A stretch of DNA of 53,211 nucleotides, taken from contig JAKPXO010000070.1 in the NCBI GenBank assembly GCA_029567505.1, positions 1-53,211 of the forward strand. Direction: 5' to 3'. The notes below the pieces were generated by a model, which worked only from the letters and a program-made list of their open reading frames with translations, did no database searches and had not been told where the DNA came from. The first letter of the stretch is position 1. Each line of letters begins with the position of its first letter. Of the stretch, positions 18,424 through 27,105 are shown piece after piece. This stretch comes from Acidobacteriota bacterium (GTDB lineage Bacteria; Acidobacteriota; Thermoanaerobaculia; UBA5066). The translations under genes were made by a program, and so were the position numbers.

Positions 18424-20991
18424 CTACGTCTCCTCCCGGAGGACGTCGAACTCCACGTCGCCGTCACCCGGGATTCGCCCGCCGGTGCTCCGGTCGAGGG
18501 CGCGGCGGAGCGCGAGGACGCTGACCCAACGGTCTTCCGGGTCCATCGCCATCCCCTTGGCGAGGGAGCGGGCGTAGGTGACCGGGACCCCCGAGGCGAC
18601 GGTCGTCACGACCGAGACGACCTCCTCGACGAGGGACTTGAGCGTCAGGTCGGGTCGGTCGAACTTGAGCCGCACTCCGGTCAGGAGCTCCACGCCGGTC
18701 GCCGCGATCGCCCACTGGTCCGAGGCGGGCGTCGCCTCTCCGCCCGAGACGATCTCGGGCGCGATGTAGCCGGGCGTCCCCATCAGGATGCTCGCCGAGG
18801 AGATCGCCCCGCCGCTCTCGGCCCCGCCTTCCGCCTTCGTTTCCCGCGCCAGGCCGAAGTCGAGGAGCTTGAGCCTCGTGGCCCCCCCCGGCCCGCGCGT
18901 GACGAAGAGGTTGTCGGGCTTGACGTCGCGGTGAACGAGGCCCGCGGCATGCGCCGCCGCGAGGACGTCGAGCGCGCGGTCGAGCGCCCAGGCCGTCTCG
19001 AGGAAGGGGATCGGCTTCCGGAGGATCAGCTCGTTCCGTAGCGAGCCGCCCGAGAGGAGCTCCATTACGAGGAACGCGCCGCCGGGCCGGAGCTCGCCGT
19101 AGTCGTAGACGGCGACGGCATTCGGGTGTCCGAGGCGGGCCGTCAGCCGGGCCTCCCGCCGGAAGCGGGCGACGGCGCTCCGGTCGGCGAGGTGCTCGGC
19201 CCGGATCACCTTCACGGCCGCGTCGCGATTGCCCCGGATGTCTCGCGCGGCATAGACGGTCCCCATCCCTCCCTCGCCGAGCCGCCGGTCGAGCCGGTAG
19301 CGCCCGGCGAGGAGCCGAGGGACGGCCTGCGTCATCTTCACCGCGTGGCCGTCGGCCGTGCAGACGAGGTCGTCCTCGTCCGCGACCCGGCCGCAGAGCT
19401 CGCATTCGTAGAGCGCCCCGCTCCCGCCTTCCTGAAGGTGCCCGAGTACCTTCTCGCGAACGCGACGGTCCTCGTCCACCTGGCGCGTCAGGGCCGCTCT
19501 CTCGAGGGCGAGGGCGACGTGCCCCGCGACGGTCCCGAGGATCCTCTGCTCCTCCGGGACGTACGTCTCTCCCGTCCGCTTGGCGCCGAGCGCGATCAGG
19601 CCGAGCGGCTCCCCGTCGCCCGAGAAGAGCGGCAGAGCCGCGACGAACCCGGCGGCCCGAAGGCCGTTCGCGAGCTCTCCCTCGGCGTAGGGCGGGTCTC
19701 CGCCGTCGGCCGTCAGGGCGTGAAAGGAGTTGCGCGCCTCGAGAGGGTCCGACATCGGGAGGACGGCTGCGCGGTCCAGCCCGGGGACGTCCGCGAGGGC
19801 GCCCGTCGTCACGGGCCGCACGGCCGCTCCCGGCGCCTCGAGGGCGAAGACCCAGAAGGCCTGCCGGTCGGGCCGGTGCGCGGACGCGATCCGATGAAGG
19901 ACGACGCCCGCCAGGTCCTCCCCGGCGTCCCGGAGATCCCCGACGACGTCGGTCACGAGCTGCGCCGGGTCGTACGCGCCCTGCCGGAACTTCCGGTCGA
20001 GCGCGATCTGCGCCCTCTTTCGGAGCGGGTCGAAGACGAGGAAGAGGAGCACGGCGACGAGGGCCGTCGTGAGCGTCCCCTGGAGGGCGGGCGAGACGAG
20101 AGCCACGAGCGCCGTGAGCGCCGGGACCCCGGCCAGGAGGAGGACGACGAGGGCGCCCGAGGCGATGGCGTAGGAGGCGCTCCGGCGGATGAGGCGATCG
20201 ACCTCGAACAGGCGGAAGCGCGTCGCCGCGACGATGAGGGCGAGCGGCAGGAGGACCGAAAGCGTGGAGAGGACCGGCACCGGCAGAAGCGCGCTCCGAC
20301 CGGCGACCGCCGGGACGTCGCGCAGGAAGATGTAGAGGCCGAGGTAGAGAAGGACGGCCACGAGGACGACGCGTGCCCGCCGTCGCACGTCCTCCTTCCG
20401 GGCGACCCAGGCCAGGGAGAGGAAGTAGACGAAGACGAAGAGGTCGACCGCGAGCGCCACGATCGCCACTCCGGTCCTCCACGCGCCGCCCGGGGCCGCC
20501 GCCCCGCCGTCGAGCCACCATCGCCTGAGGTAGAAGGCCAGGGGCGCCATCGCGACGAGCGTGCCGACGAAGTAGGCCCGCCCCGGCCTGTGCAGGCGAG
20601 TCACCGGGAAGAAGCCGCCGATCGTCACGAGGATCCAGGCGATCGCGACGAAGTGCACGGCGGTCGAGCCGGCCCACGCGATCCGGTCCTGGAACGTGAC
20701 GCCGCCCGTCACGACTCCCAGGATGCGCCCCGCGTTCAGGACGCCGAGGAGGGTCAGGAACGGGAAGAGGGCCTGGTTCGCGGGGTCGGACGGGCGCTTG
20801 AGCAGGACGACGACCGCCCCCACGTAGTGGACGCCGAAGACCAGGAGCGCGAGCCAGAGTCGGGCGCGGAGGAGCGCGCCGCGCTCCACCCCGAGGTGAG
20901 CGAGCCAGGTCGTCCACGCCAGGGAGACCACGAGGGCCGCCCCGAGGGCGAAGAGGACGATCCGCCTCTGTCGAGGCTCGAGGTCGCGCAC
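18424..20991 (-). CDS. Membrane Ser/Thr protein kinase: N-terminal multi-TM region, GAF-like domain, Cys motif, C-terminal kinase
   Basis: LGEGGMGTVYAARD, VHRDVKPDNLF, LLDFGLAR, GTPGYIAPE; GTG start just after the upstream TAA. Confidence 0.88.
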   Translation of the reverse strand: MRDLEPRQRRIVLFALGAALVVSLAWTTWLAHLGVERGALLRARLWLALLVFGVHYVGAVVVLLKRPSDPANQALFPFLTLLGVLNAGRILGVVTGGVTFQDRIAWAGSTAVHFVAIAWILVTIGGFFPVTRLHRPGRAYFVGTLVAMAPLAFYLRRWWLDGGAAAPGGAWRTGVAIVALAVDLFVFVYFLSLAWVARKEDVRRRARVVLVAVLLYLGLYIFLRDVPAVAGRSALLPVPVLSTLSVLLPLALIVAATRFRLFEVDRLIRRSASYAIASGALVVLLLAGVPALTALVALVSPALQGTLTTALVAVLLFLVFDPLRKRAQIALDRKFRQGAYDPAQLVTDVVGDLRDAGEDLAGVVLHRIASAHRPDRQAFWVFALEAPGAAVRPVTTGALADVPGLDRAAVLPMSDPLEARNSFHALTADGGDPPYAEGELANGLRAAGFVAALPLFSGDGEPLGLIALGAKRTGETYVPEEQRILGTVAGHVALALERAALTRQVDEDRRVREKVLGHLQEGGSGALYECELCGRVADEDDLVCTADGHAVKMTQAVPRLLAGRYRLDRRLGEGGMGTVYAARDIRGNRDAAVKVIRAEHLADRSAVARFRREARLTARLGHPNAVAVYDYGELRPGGAFLVMELLSGGSLRNELILRKPIPFLETAWALDRALDVLAAAHAAGLVHRDVKPDNLFVTRGPGGATRLKLLDFGLARETKAEGGAESGGAISSASILMGTPGYIAPEIVSGGEATPASDQWAIAATGVELLTGVRLKFDRPDLTLKSLVEEVVSVVTTVASGVPVTYARSLAKGMAMDPEDRWVSVLALRRALDRSTGGRIPGDGDVEFDVLREET

Positions 20992-21002
20992 GGGCTCGGG
21001 GA

Positions 21003-23027
21003 TTATCCGCTCGGCGGGCGGGAAGGAGGCGGACCGGTCCGTCCGATCTCGCGGCCGTCGGCGGCGGCCCGGACGACGGCACCGGGCGGGAGCGAACGTG
21101 AAAGGCGCGTGCCCAGCTCGCCCGCGCCGACGACCGGGATCCGGAGGACGTCGGAGACGGGGCCCGCCGGCGACTCGACGACGACCGCGAGCCGCCCGCT
21201 CCCGAGACGGAAGAGGAGACGCCCCTCGGCCCGCGCGACGACGGCCGAGTCTCCTTCGAAGCTCAGCCCCTCGATCGTTCGGGGATCGACGAGGATCGGC
21301 GCCTTCGGCTCGAGGAGGAGGAGGAGCCGCGACCGGCTCCCCATCGCGGCTCGGACCCCGGGGAGGGCTCCCGACGCGAGGAGCGCCCCGAGGCGCTCGC
21401 CCGAACCGCGCGGGGCCGCCTCGAGGTCGACCTCGATCGCGGCGACGCCGAGCTCGGAGTACGCGGCGAACGCCGCCTCGAACGGCTTGTCCGAGAGGAA
21501 GGAGTCGAGCCAGAAGTGGATCGGCGGAGGATAGGTCTGGAAGCCGTTCAGGACACGGCGGCGGTGTGAGAGCTGCTCGGCCCACGAGCGTTCCGACGTG
21601 CCGCGTCGGAAGGGCCAGACCGCCACGATCGCGTCGCGTGGGAGCGCTCGAAGCTCCGCGTCGAACGGCGAAGGCGCGGGGACCGGTTGCGCCGGCACCG
21701 GCCTCGTCCAGAGGTCGAGGACGAGGAGAGGGGCGACGCCGACGAGGAGGAGCTGCCCCCGGCGCGCGGGAAGCGTGCGAAGGAGCCGGCCGAGGACGAG
21801 GGTCGCGGTGACGATCACCCCGAGGCCGAACCACTGGTCCCACCGGTGGATTCCTCGCATGCCGGAGAAGCCGGGCAGCTGGGCGAGGAGGGCGTACGGC
21901 CCGGGGCCGAGCGCGCGCCCCGCGAAACGGATCGTCGGCCCGAGAGCGAAGACGAAGGAGATCCCGGCGAGGAGGAGCCAGGGGGCGAGCGATCGCGCGG
22001 CGTGCCGCGCGTCCCGCCGCCTCCACGGGCCGCGCCGTCGAAGCAGGAAGGCGCCCGCGCCGAAGGCGGCGAGCGCGGTGAGCGTCGGGAAGAGCGCCGA
22101 GGCTCCCTCGGGGAAGACCGGGACGAGGCCGTCGAGAAGGTCCCGGAGCGGCCCGGCGAAGACGCCCGTGTGGAGAATCGAGAGGAGGTCGGCCGCGTGA
22201 ACCTCGATCGACCGCAGGCCGACGGGGGCGTCGAAGTCGCGGGCGAGGTGGAGGTAGGGGGCGTATGCGACCGCGAGGAGCACGATCGCGGCGCTCCCGC
22301 CGACCCCCAGGAGTACGGGACGTCGGAAGCTCCTCGCCGAGGCGGCGGCCACGACGGCGACGGAGACCGTTCCCATGACGAGCGGATACGGGCTCCCCAG
22401 CCCGACGACGAGGAGGGCGGCGGCGCAGGCGGCCGCGTCGCGGACACGCCCGCTCCGAAGGTACCGGAGCGCGAAGAGCAGGACGAGCGAGACGAAGCCC
22501 GCCCAGATCGTTCCGAGGACGCCGAAGTTGTTGAGTCGACCCGGGCTCCAGGCAAGAAGAAGCGCTCCGATGAGCGCGGCCCAACCCGGTCCGACGAGAT
22601 CGGCACAGAGGAGTCCTGCCGCGAAGCAGGCGACCGCGGTCGCGAGGAAGTACGGCACGTTGTAGCCGAGCGCGTCCGAGTCCGCGAGGCGGGACCAGGG
22701 GTAACCGATCGCCGACGGCAGGAGGAACGGTTCTCCGAGAGGCCAGGTATCGGGATACGGCGCGAAGACGCGGTCGTCGCGCCGCGAGAAGTCGCCCGAG
22801 TCCCATCGCGCCCACTGCCGGCCCATCACCGACAGGACGATGACCGGGTCTCCGAGCCGCTCGTTCGGGACGGGGCGGCCGCAGGGGATCCGCTCGAGCG
22901 GGTCGCGGACGGTCTCGCGGAAGACCAGAAGCGGCCCGAGGAGCGACGCGAACGCGAGGAGCGCGAGGAACGTCCGCCGCGGGAGGAGCCCCCCCTGGAA
23001 CCTCGAGCTACTCGCCGCCTCGAACAT
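21003..23027 (-). CDS. Polytopic membrane protein, glycosyltransferase-39/DUF2079-like
   Basis: MFEAASSSRFQGGLLPRRTFLALLAF...; about 10 or more TM helices; in frame within the ORF-track 1284-aa ORF whose N-terminal half is antisense to ggt. Confidence 0.75.
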   Translation of the reverse strand: MFEAASSSRFQGGLLPRRTFLALLAFASLLGPLLVFRETVRDPLERIPCGRPVPNERLGDPVIVLSVMGRQWARWDSGDFSRRDDRVFAPYPDTWPLGEPFLLPSAIGYPWSRLADSDALGYNVPYFLATAVACFAAGLLCADLVGPGWAALIGALLLAWSPGRLNNFGVLGTIWAGFVSLVLLFALRYLRSGRVRDAAACAAALLVVGLGSPYPLVMGTVSVAVVAAASARSFRRPVLLGVGGSAAIVLLAVAYAPYLHLARDFDAPVGLRSIEVHAADLLSILHTGVFAGPLRDLLDGLVPVFPEGASALFPTLTALAAFGAGAFLLRRRGPWRRRDARHAARSLAPWLLLAGISFVFALGPTIRFAGRALGPGPYALLAQLPGFSGMRGIHRWDQWFGLGVIVTATLVLGRLLRTLPARRGQLLLVGVAPLLVLDLWTRPVPAQPVPAPSPFDAELRALPRDAIVAVWPFRRGTSERSWAEQLSHRRRVLNGFQTYPPPIHFWLDSFLSDKPFEAAFAAYSELGVAAIEVDLEAAPRGSGERLGALLASGALPGVRAAMGSRSRLLLLLEPKAPILVDPRTIEGLSFEGDSAVVARAEGRLLFRLGSGRLAVVVESPAGPVSDVLRIPVVGAGELGTRLSRSLPPGAVVRAAADGREIGRTGPPPSRPPSG

Positions 23028-23093
23028 CCGCGAGAGTCTAGAACGCGGACGGGCCGGTGACCGCAGTCCTCCTTCGCCGCGTACGATCCCGGC

Positions 23094-24791
23094 ATGCGCG
23101 CCTCCCTCGCCGCCCTCCTCGCCCTCGCCATCGCCTTTCCTCTCCTCGCCGAGTGGCCACCGAAGGGGCGCGGCGCGGCGACCCGCTCGCCGGTCTGGGC
23201 GGAGCACGGCATGGTCGCGAGCGCGCAGCCGCTCTGCACCCAGGCCGGCGTCGAGACGCTCCGCAAGGGGGGGAGCGCCGTCGACGCGGCGATCGCCACG
23301 AACGCCTGCCTCGGCCTGATGGAGCCGACGGCGAACGGCCTCGGGGGCGACCTCTTCGCGATCCTCTGGGACCCCGCGCAGAAGAAGGTGGTCGGCCTGA
23401 ACGCCTCGGGGCGCGCGCCGCTCGCGCTGACCGCCGACAAGGTCCCGCCGCTCCCCGACGGGACGATCCCGCTCTTCAGCCCCTACGCCTGGAGCGTCCC
23501 GGGCTGCGGCGACGGCTGGCTCGAGCTCCACGCGCGGTACGGGAAGCTCCCGCTCGCCGAGGTCCTCGCCCCGGCGATCCGCTACGCGGAGGAGGGCTTC
23601 CCCGTCTCGCCCGTCATCGCGGGCAACTGGGCCGGGTCGGTGAACCGCTTCAAGGACAAGCCCGGCTTCGCGGAGGTCTTCCTCCCCGGCGGCCGCGCCC
23701 CGAAGGAGGGCGAGCGCTTCCGGAACCCGGCGCTCGCAAAGACGCTCCGGCTCCTCGCGACGAAGAAGAGAGCAGGCTGGGAAGGCGAGTTCGCCGACGC
23801 GATCGTCGCCTTCTCGAAGGCGAACGGCGGCTTCTTCGAAAGGGAGGACTTCGTCCGCCACCGCTCGACGTGGGACGCGCCGATGTCGACGGGCTACCGC
23901 GGCTACGACGTCTGGGAGCTCCCGCCGAACACGCAGGGGCTCGCGGCGCTCCAGATGCTGAACCTCCTCGAGGGTTTCGACCTCGCGAAGATGGGGAGGG
24001 ACAGCGCCGACTTCTGGCACGTGATGGTCGAGGCGAAGAAGGTGGCGTACGCGGACCGGGCCCGCTACTACGCCGACCCGGCCTTCGCGAAGCTCCCGCT
24101 CGAGCGGCTCCTCTCGAAGGAGTACGCGAAGGAGCGGGCGAAGAAGATCGACGTGAATCGCGCCTCCCGGGAGGACCCTCCCGACGAGGAGCTCGTCCTG
24201 AACCGGAAGGAGACAACCTACCTCTGTGCGGCCGACGCGTCGGGGCTCATGGTCTCCCTCATCCAGAGCAACTACACCGGCTTCGGCTCCGGATACGTCG
24301 TCCCGGCGCTCGGCATCGGCATCCACAACCGCGGCGCGCTCTTCTCGCTGAAGAAGGGGCACCCGAACGCCCTGGAGCCCGGAAAGCGGCCCTTCCAGAC
24401 GATCATCCCGGCCTTCCTGACGAAGGACGGGCAGCCTCTGATGGCCTTCGGCCTCATGGGGGGCGACATGCAGCCGCAAGGGCACGTGCAGGTCGTCGTG
24501 AATCTCGTCGACTTCGGCATGAACCTTCAGGAGGCGGGGGACGCGATCCGCTTCCACCACACCGGCTCGAGCGAGCCGACCGGGACGGTCATGAAGGACG
24601 GCGGAACGCTCTTCCTCGAGGAAGGGCTCCCCGAGCCCGTCCTCGAGGAGCTGATGAGACGCGGTCACCGGATCGCGCGGGAGCCCGTCGGCGCCTACGG
24701 CGGCTACCAGGCCGTCGCCCGTGACCCGGCGACCGGGTTCCTCCTCGGGGCGACGGAGAAGCGGAAGGACGGGGCCGCAGCCGGCTTCTGA
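23094..24791 (+). CDS. ggt: Gamma-glutamyltransferase family protein
   Basis: GGSAVDAAIATNACLGLMEPTANGLGGDLFAILWD; putative nucleophile Thr in KETTYLCAAD; signal peptide. Confidence 0.92.
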   Translation: MRASLAALLALAIAFPLLAEWPPKGRGAATRSPVWAEHGMVASAQPLCTQAGVETLRKGGSAVDAAIATNACLGLMEPTANGLGGDLFAILWDPAQKKVVGLNASGRAPLALTADKVPPLPDGTIPLFSPYAWSVPGCGDGWLELHARYGKLPLAEVLAPAIRYAEEGFPVSPVIAGNWAGSVNRFKDKPGFAEVFLPGGRAPKEGERFRNPALAKTLRLLATKKRAGWEGEFADAIVAFSKANGGFFEREDFVRHRSTWDAPMSTGYRGYDVWELPPNTQGLAALQMLNLLEGFDLAKMGRDSADFWHVMVEAKKVAYADRARYYADPAFAKLPLERLLSKEYAKERAKKIDVNRASREDPPDEELVLNRKETTYLCAADASGLMVSLIQSNYTGFGSGYVVPALGIGIHNRGALFSLKKGHPNALEPGKRPFQTIIPAFLTKDGQPLMAFGLMGGDMQPQGHVQVVVNLVDFGMNLQEAGDAIRFHHTGSSEPTGTVMKDGGTLFLEEGLPEPVLEELMRRGHRIAREPVGAYGGYQAVARDPATGFLLGATEKRKDGAAAGF

Positions 24792-24855
24792 TTGGTCGGG
24801 CGAGCCGCCCCGGCATGGCGGCGGGGACGCGGAACCGGGGTGTAACCTTCGCCCC

Positions 24856-26082
24856 ATGAGCGTCTCCGCCGAGAAGGCCGTTCCCCGCGTCTCCGAGCGG
24901 GGCCGGCGCGTCCCCGCCTCCCCGATCCGAAAGCTCGCCTCTTACGCCGACGCGGCCAAGAAGCGCGGCGTGAAGGTCTACCACCTGAACATCGGTCAGC
25001 CCGACCTCGAGACCCCCGCCCCGATGCGGGACCGGCTCGCGCAGATCAAGGACAAGGTCTACGCCTACACCCCGTCGAACGGCACCGCCGAGTGCCTCGA
25101 CTTCCTCGTCGGCTACTACCGCGGACGCGGCGTCGAGCTGACGAAGAGCCAGGTCATCACGACGACGGGCGGGAGCGAGGCGATCCAGTTCGCGTTCATG
25201 GCCTGCTGCGAGGTGGGCGACGAGGCCCTTCTCGTCGAGCCGTTCTACACGAACTACCGCGCCTTCGCGGCGATGGGCGGCGTCGAGCTGAAGCCGATCG
25301 TCACCCGCGCCGAGGACGGCTTCCACCTCCCCTCGCGCGAGGAGTGGGAGAAGGCCCTCACGCCGAAGACGAAGGCCGTCCTCCTCTGCAACCCGAACAA
25401 CCCGACCGGGACGGTCTACTCGAAGGAGGAGCTCGTCCTCGTCGCCGAGTTCTGCCGCGACCACGGCCTCTTCCTGATCGCCGACGAGGTCTACCGCGAG
25501 TTCGTCTACGACGGACGGCAGGTCGAGAGCGCCCTCTCCCTCGAGGGCTTCGAGGACGTCGTCGTCGTCGTCGACTCCCTCTCGAAGCGCTACAGCGCCT
25601 GCGGCATCCGCCTCGGCTGCCTCGCAACGCGCAACAAGGACGTCTACCAGGCCTGTCTCCACATGGCGCAAGGGCGGCTCTCCCCTCCCGGCCTCGCGCA
25701 GGCGATCGCGCCCGGCGCCGCGCTCCTCGGCCCCGACTACGTCGAAGGGGTCGTCAAGGAGTACGGCCACCGGCGCGACATCCTCTACGAGGAGCTGACG
25801 AAGATCCCCGGGATCTTCTTCCGCAAGCCCGAAGGGGCCTTCTACTTCGTCGCGCGGATCCCGGTGAAGGACAGCGAGGACTTCGCCCAGTGGCTCCTGA
25901 CCGACTTCCAGCTCGACGGCGCGACGGTCATGGTCGCGCCTGCCGACGGCTTCTACGCGACCCCCGGCCTCGGCAAGGACGAGGTCCGGATCGCCTACGT
26001 CCTGAAGGCCGAGGACCTGAAGGCCGCCTGCCGCGTCCTGGAGGCGGCGATCCCCGCCTACCGCGCCGCTCGGGGGCTCTGA
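24856..26082 (+). CDS. Pyridoxal-phosphate class I/II aminotransferase
   Basis: LNIGQPDLETP, TTGGSEAIQFAFMACC, NPNNPTGTVYSKEEL, DSLSKRYSACGIRLG. Confidence 0.95.
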   Translation: MSVSAEKAVPRVSERGRRVPASPIRKLASYADAAKKRGVKVYHLNIGQPDLETPAPMRDRLAQIKDKVYAYTPSNGTAECLDFLVGYYRGRGVELTKSQVITTTGGSEAIQFAFMACCEVGDEALLVEPFYTNYRAFAAMGGVELKPIVTRAEDGFHLPSREEWEKALTPKTKAVLLCNPNNPTGTVYSKEELVLVAEFCRDHGLFLIADEVYREFVYDGRQVESALSLEGFEDVVVVVDSLSKRYSACGIRLGCLATRNKDVYQACLHMAQGRLSPPGLAQAIAPGAALLGPDYVEGVVKEYGHRRDILYEELTKIPGIFFRKPEGAFYFVARIPVKDSEDFAQWLLTDFQLDGATVMVAPADGFYATPGLGKDEVRIAYVLKAEDLKAACRVLEAAIPAYRAARGL

Positions 26083-26115
26083 CCCGAGACCTCGCGGAGC
26101 ACATCGTTCGGGCGT

Positions 26116-26147
26116 GTGCCGGCTCATTCGAGCCGGCACTTGCTTTT
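26116..26147 (+). terminator. Rho-independent terminator
   Basis: GTGCCGGCTC-ATTC-GAGCCGGCAC followed by TTGCTTTT. Confidence 0.85.
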
Positions 26148-26278
26148 CTGCCGTCTGGGTCCCACCTTCTCGTCAAGGGACAGCCAACTCCAGAGAGTTC
26201 GTCTCATCGACAGACCTGATCTCCCCTGGCCGGCGAGGAACCACTCTCCGCCGCCCCCCTCCCCGCCAGGCCAGGGAC

Positions 26279-26312
26279 GCCGGGAGCGTCGCCCCATTGG
26301 CACGCTCCCGGC
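26279..26312. repeat. Second long hairpin
   Basis: GCCGGGAGCGT / ACGCTCCCGGC 11-bp inverted repeat followed by AGCTTTCTT. Confidence 0.5.
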
Positions 26313-26365
26313 AGCTTTCTTCGAGCGAGCGACGGACGGACAGTCTCCGATGTAAGGTCTGGCGC

Positions 26366-26959
26366 GTGTCGTACCCCGCTGCGCTCATCGTCGTGCTCGG
26401 GCTCCTGAGCGCCGCTTGCGGCCCCGCCCGGGTTCCGTCCGCTGGGCCACAATCGTCGCACCCCGGCTCAGAGAGCATTCAGCCCATACCGCCCCCCAGG
26501 CTCGCGACACCGACGGCACTCGCCGGGAGTCCGGCCGCCCGGCCCCTGGAGGCGCTCGACGCCGCCGGCCTTGCGCCGGTCGAGCTGACCGCCGTCGCCG
26601 TCGAGGGCTTCCCGCCGCTCCCGTCATACAGGGCGAAGGTCCGGAACCTCTCGGACCGCCCCGTCCGCCGCGTCCTCGCCACGGTCGTCTACCTCGACGC
26701 CGCCGACCGCCCGATGCCCGGCGAGGAGCATGACGTCTCCTTCGGGAGCCCGCTGAAAGCGATCGACCCCGGCGTCACGCTCGAGGCCAGCTTTCTCTCT
26801 CGCGTCGAACGGGCGCCGGGCGTGCGCCTCGTCGTCCGTTCGATCACGTTCCTCGAGAAGGGCTCGGGGGCCGAGCCGGGGACGCGCGAATGGGCGAACC
26901 CCCGCTACGACGCCGACCTCGCGGCGCTGCGCGGAGCGTCCCCGGGCGAGCCGCGCTGA
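26366..26959 (+). CDS. Putative lipoprotein with FxLYD-like domain
   Basis: GTG start; lipobox LLSAAC; AKVRNLSDRPVRRVLATVVYLDAADRPM. Confidence 0.65.
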   Translation: MSYPAALIVVLGLLSAACGPARVPSAGPQSSHPGSESIQPIPPPRLATPTALAGSPAARPLEALDAAGLAPVELTAVAVEGFPPLPSYRAKVRNLSDRPVRRVLATVVYLDAADRPMPGEEHDVSFGSPLKAIDPGVTLEASFLSRVERAPGVRLVVRSITFLEKGSGAEPGTREWANPRYDADLAALRGASPGEPR

Positions 26960-27105
26960 TCTCGGGCGACCGGACGAGGACTCGACGCGGGACGTCCTCT
27001 CGATCTCGACGTCGGTCCCCCGGCGCGACGCGCGGGCGGGCCTCGATCTCGGCGCGGCCGGCCGCGGGGTGGATGAACGCCCGCTTCGGGTCCGCGGCCC
27101 CTCGG

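Noticed and set aside
19126-21534. 802-aa plus-strand ORF opposite the Ser/Thr kinase
   Set aside because: Antisense shadow ORF; the minus strand encodes clear kinase motifs.
18424-22815. Single 1463-aa minus-strand kinase ORF as given by the track
   Set aside because: The N-terminal ~600 aa are an off-frame reading of the membrane glycosyltransferase-like gene; the real kinase starts near 20991.
21003-24857. 1284-aa minus-strand ORF as given by the track
   Set aside because: The first ~610 aa are antisense to ggt; the real membrane protein starts at ATG 23027.
25557-25575. GTC trinucleotide run resembling a microsatellite
   Set aside because: Simply encodes VVVVVD inside the aminotransferase beta-strand.
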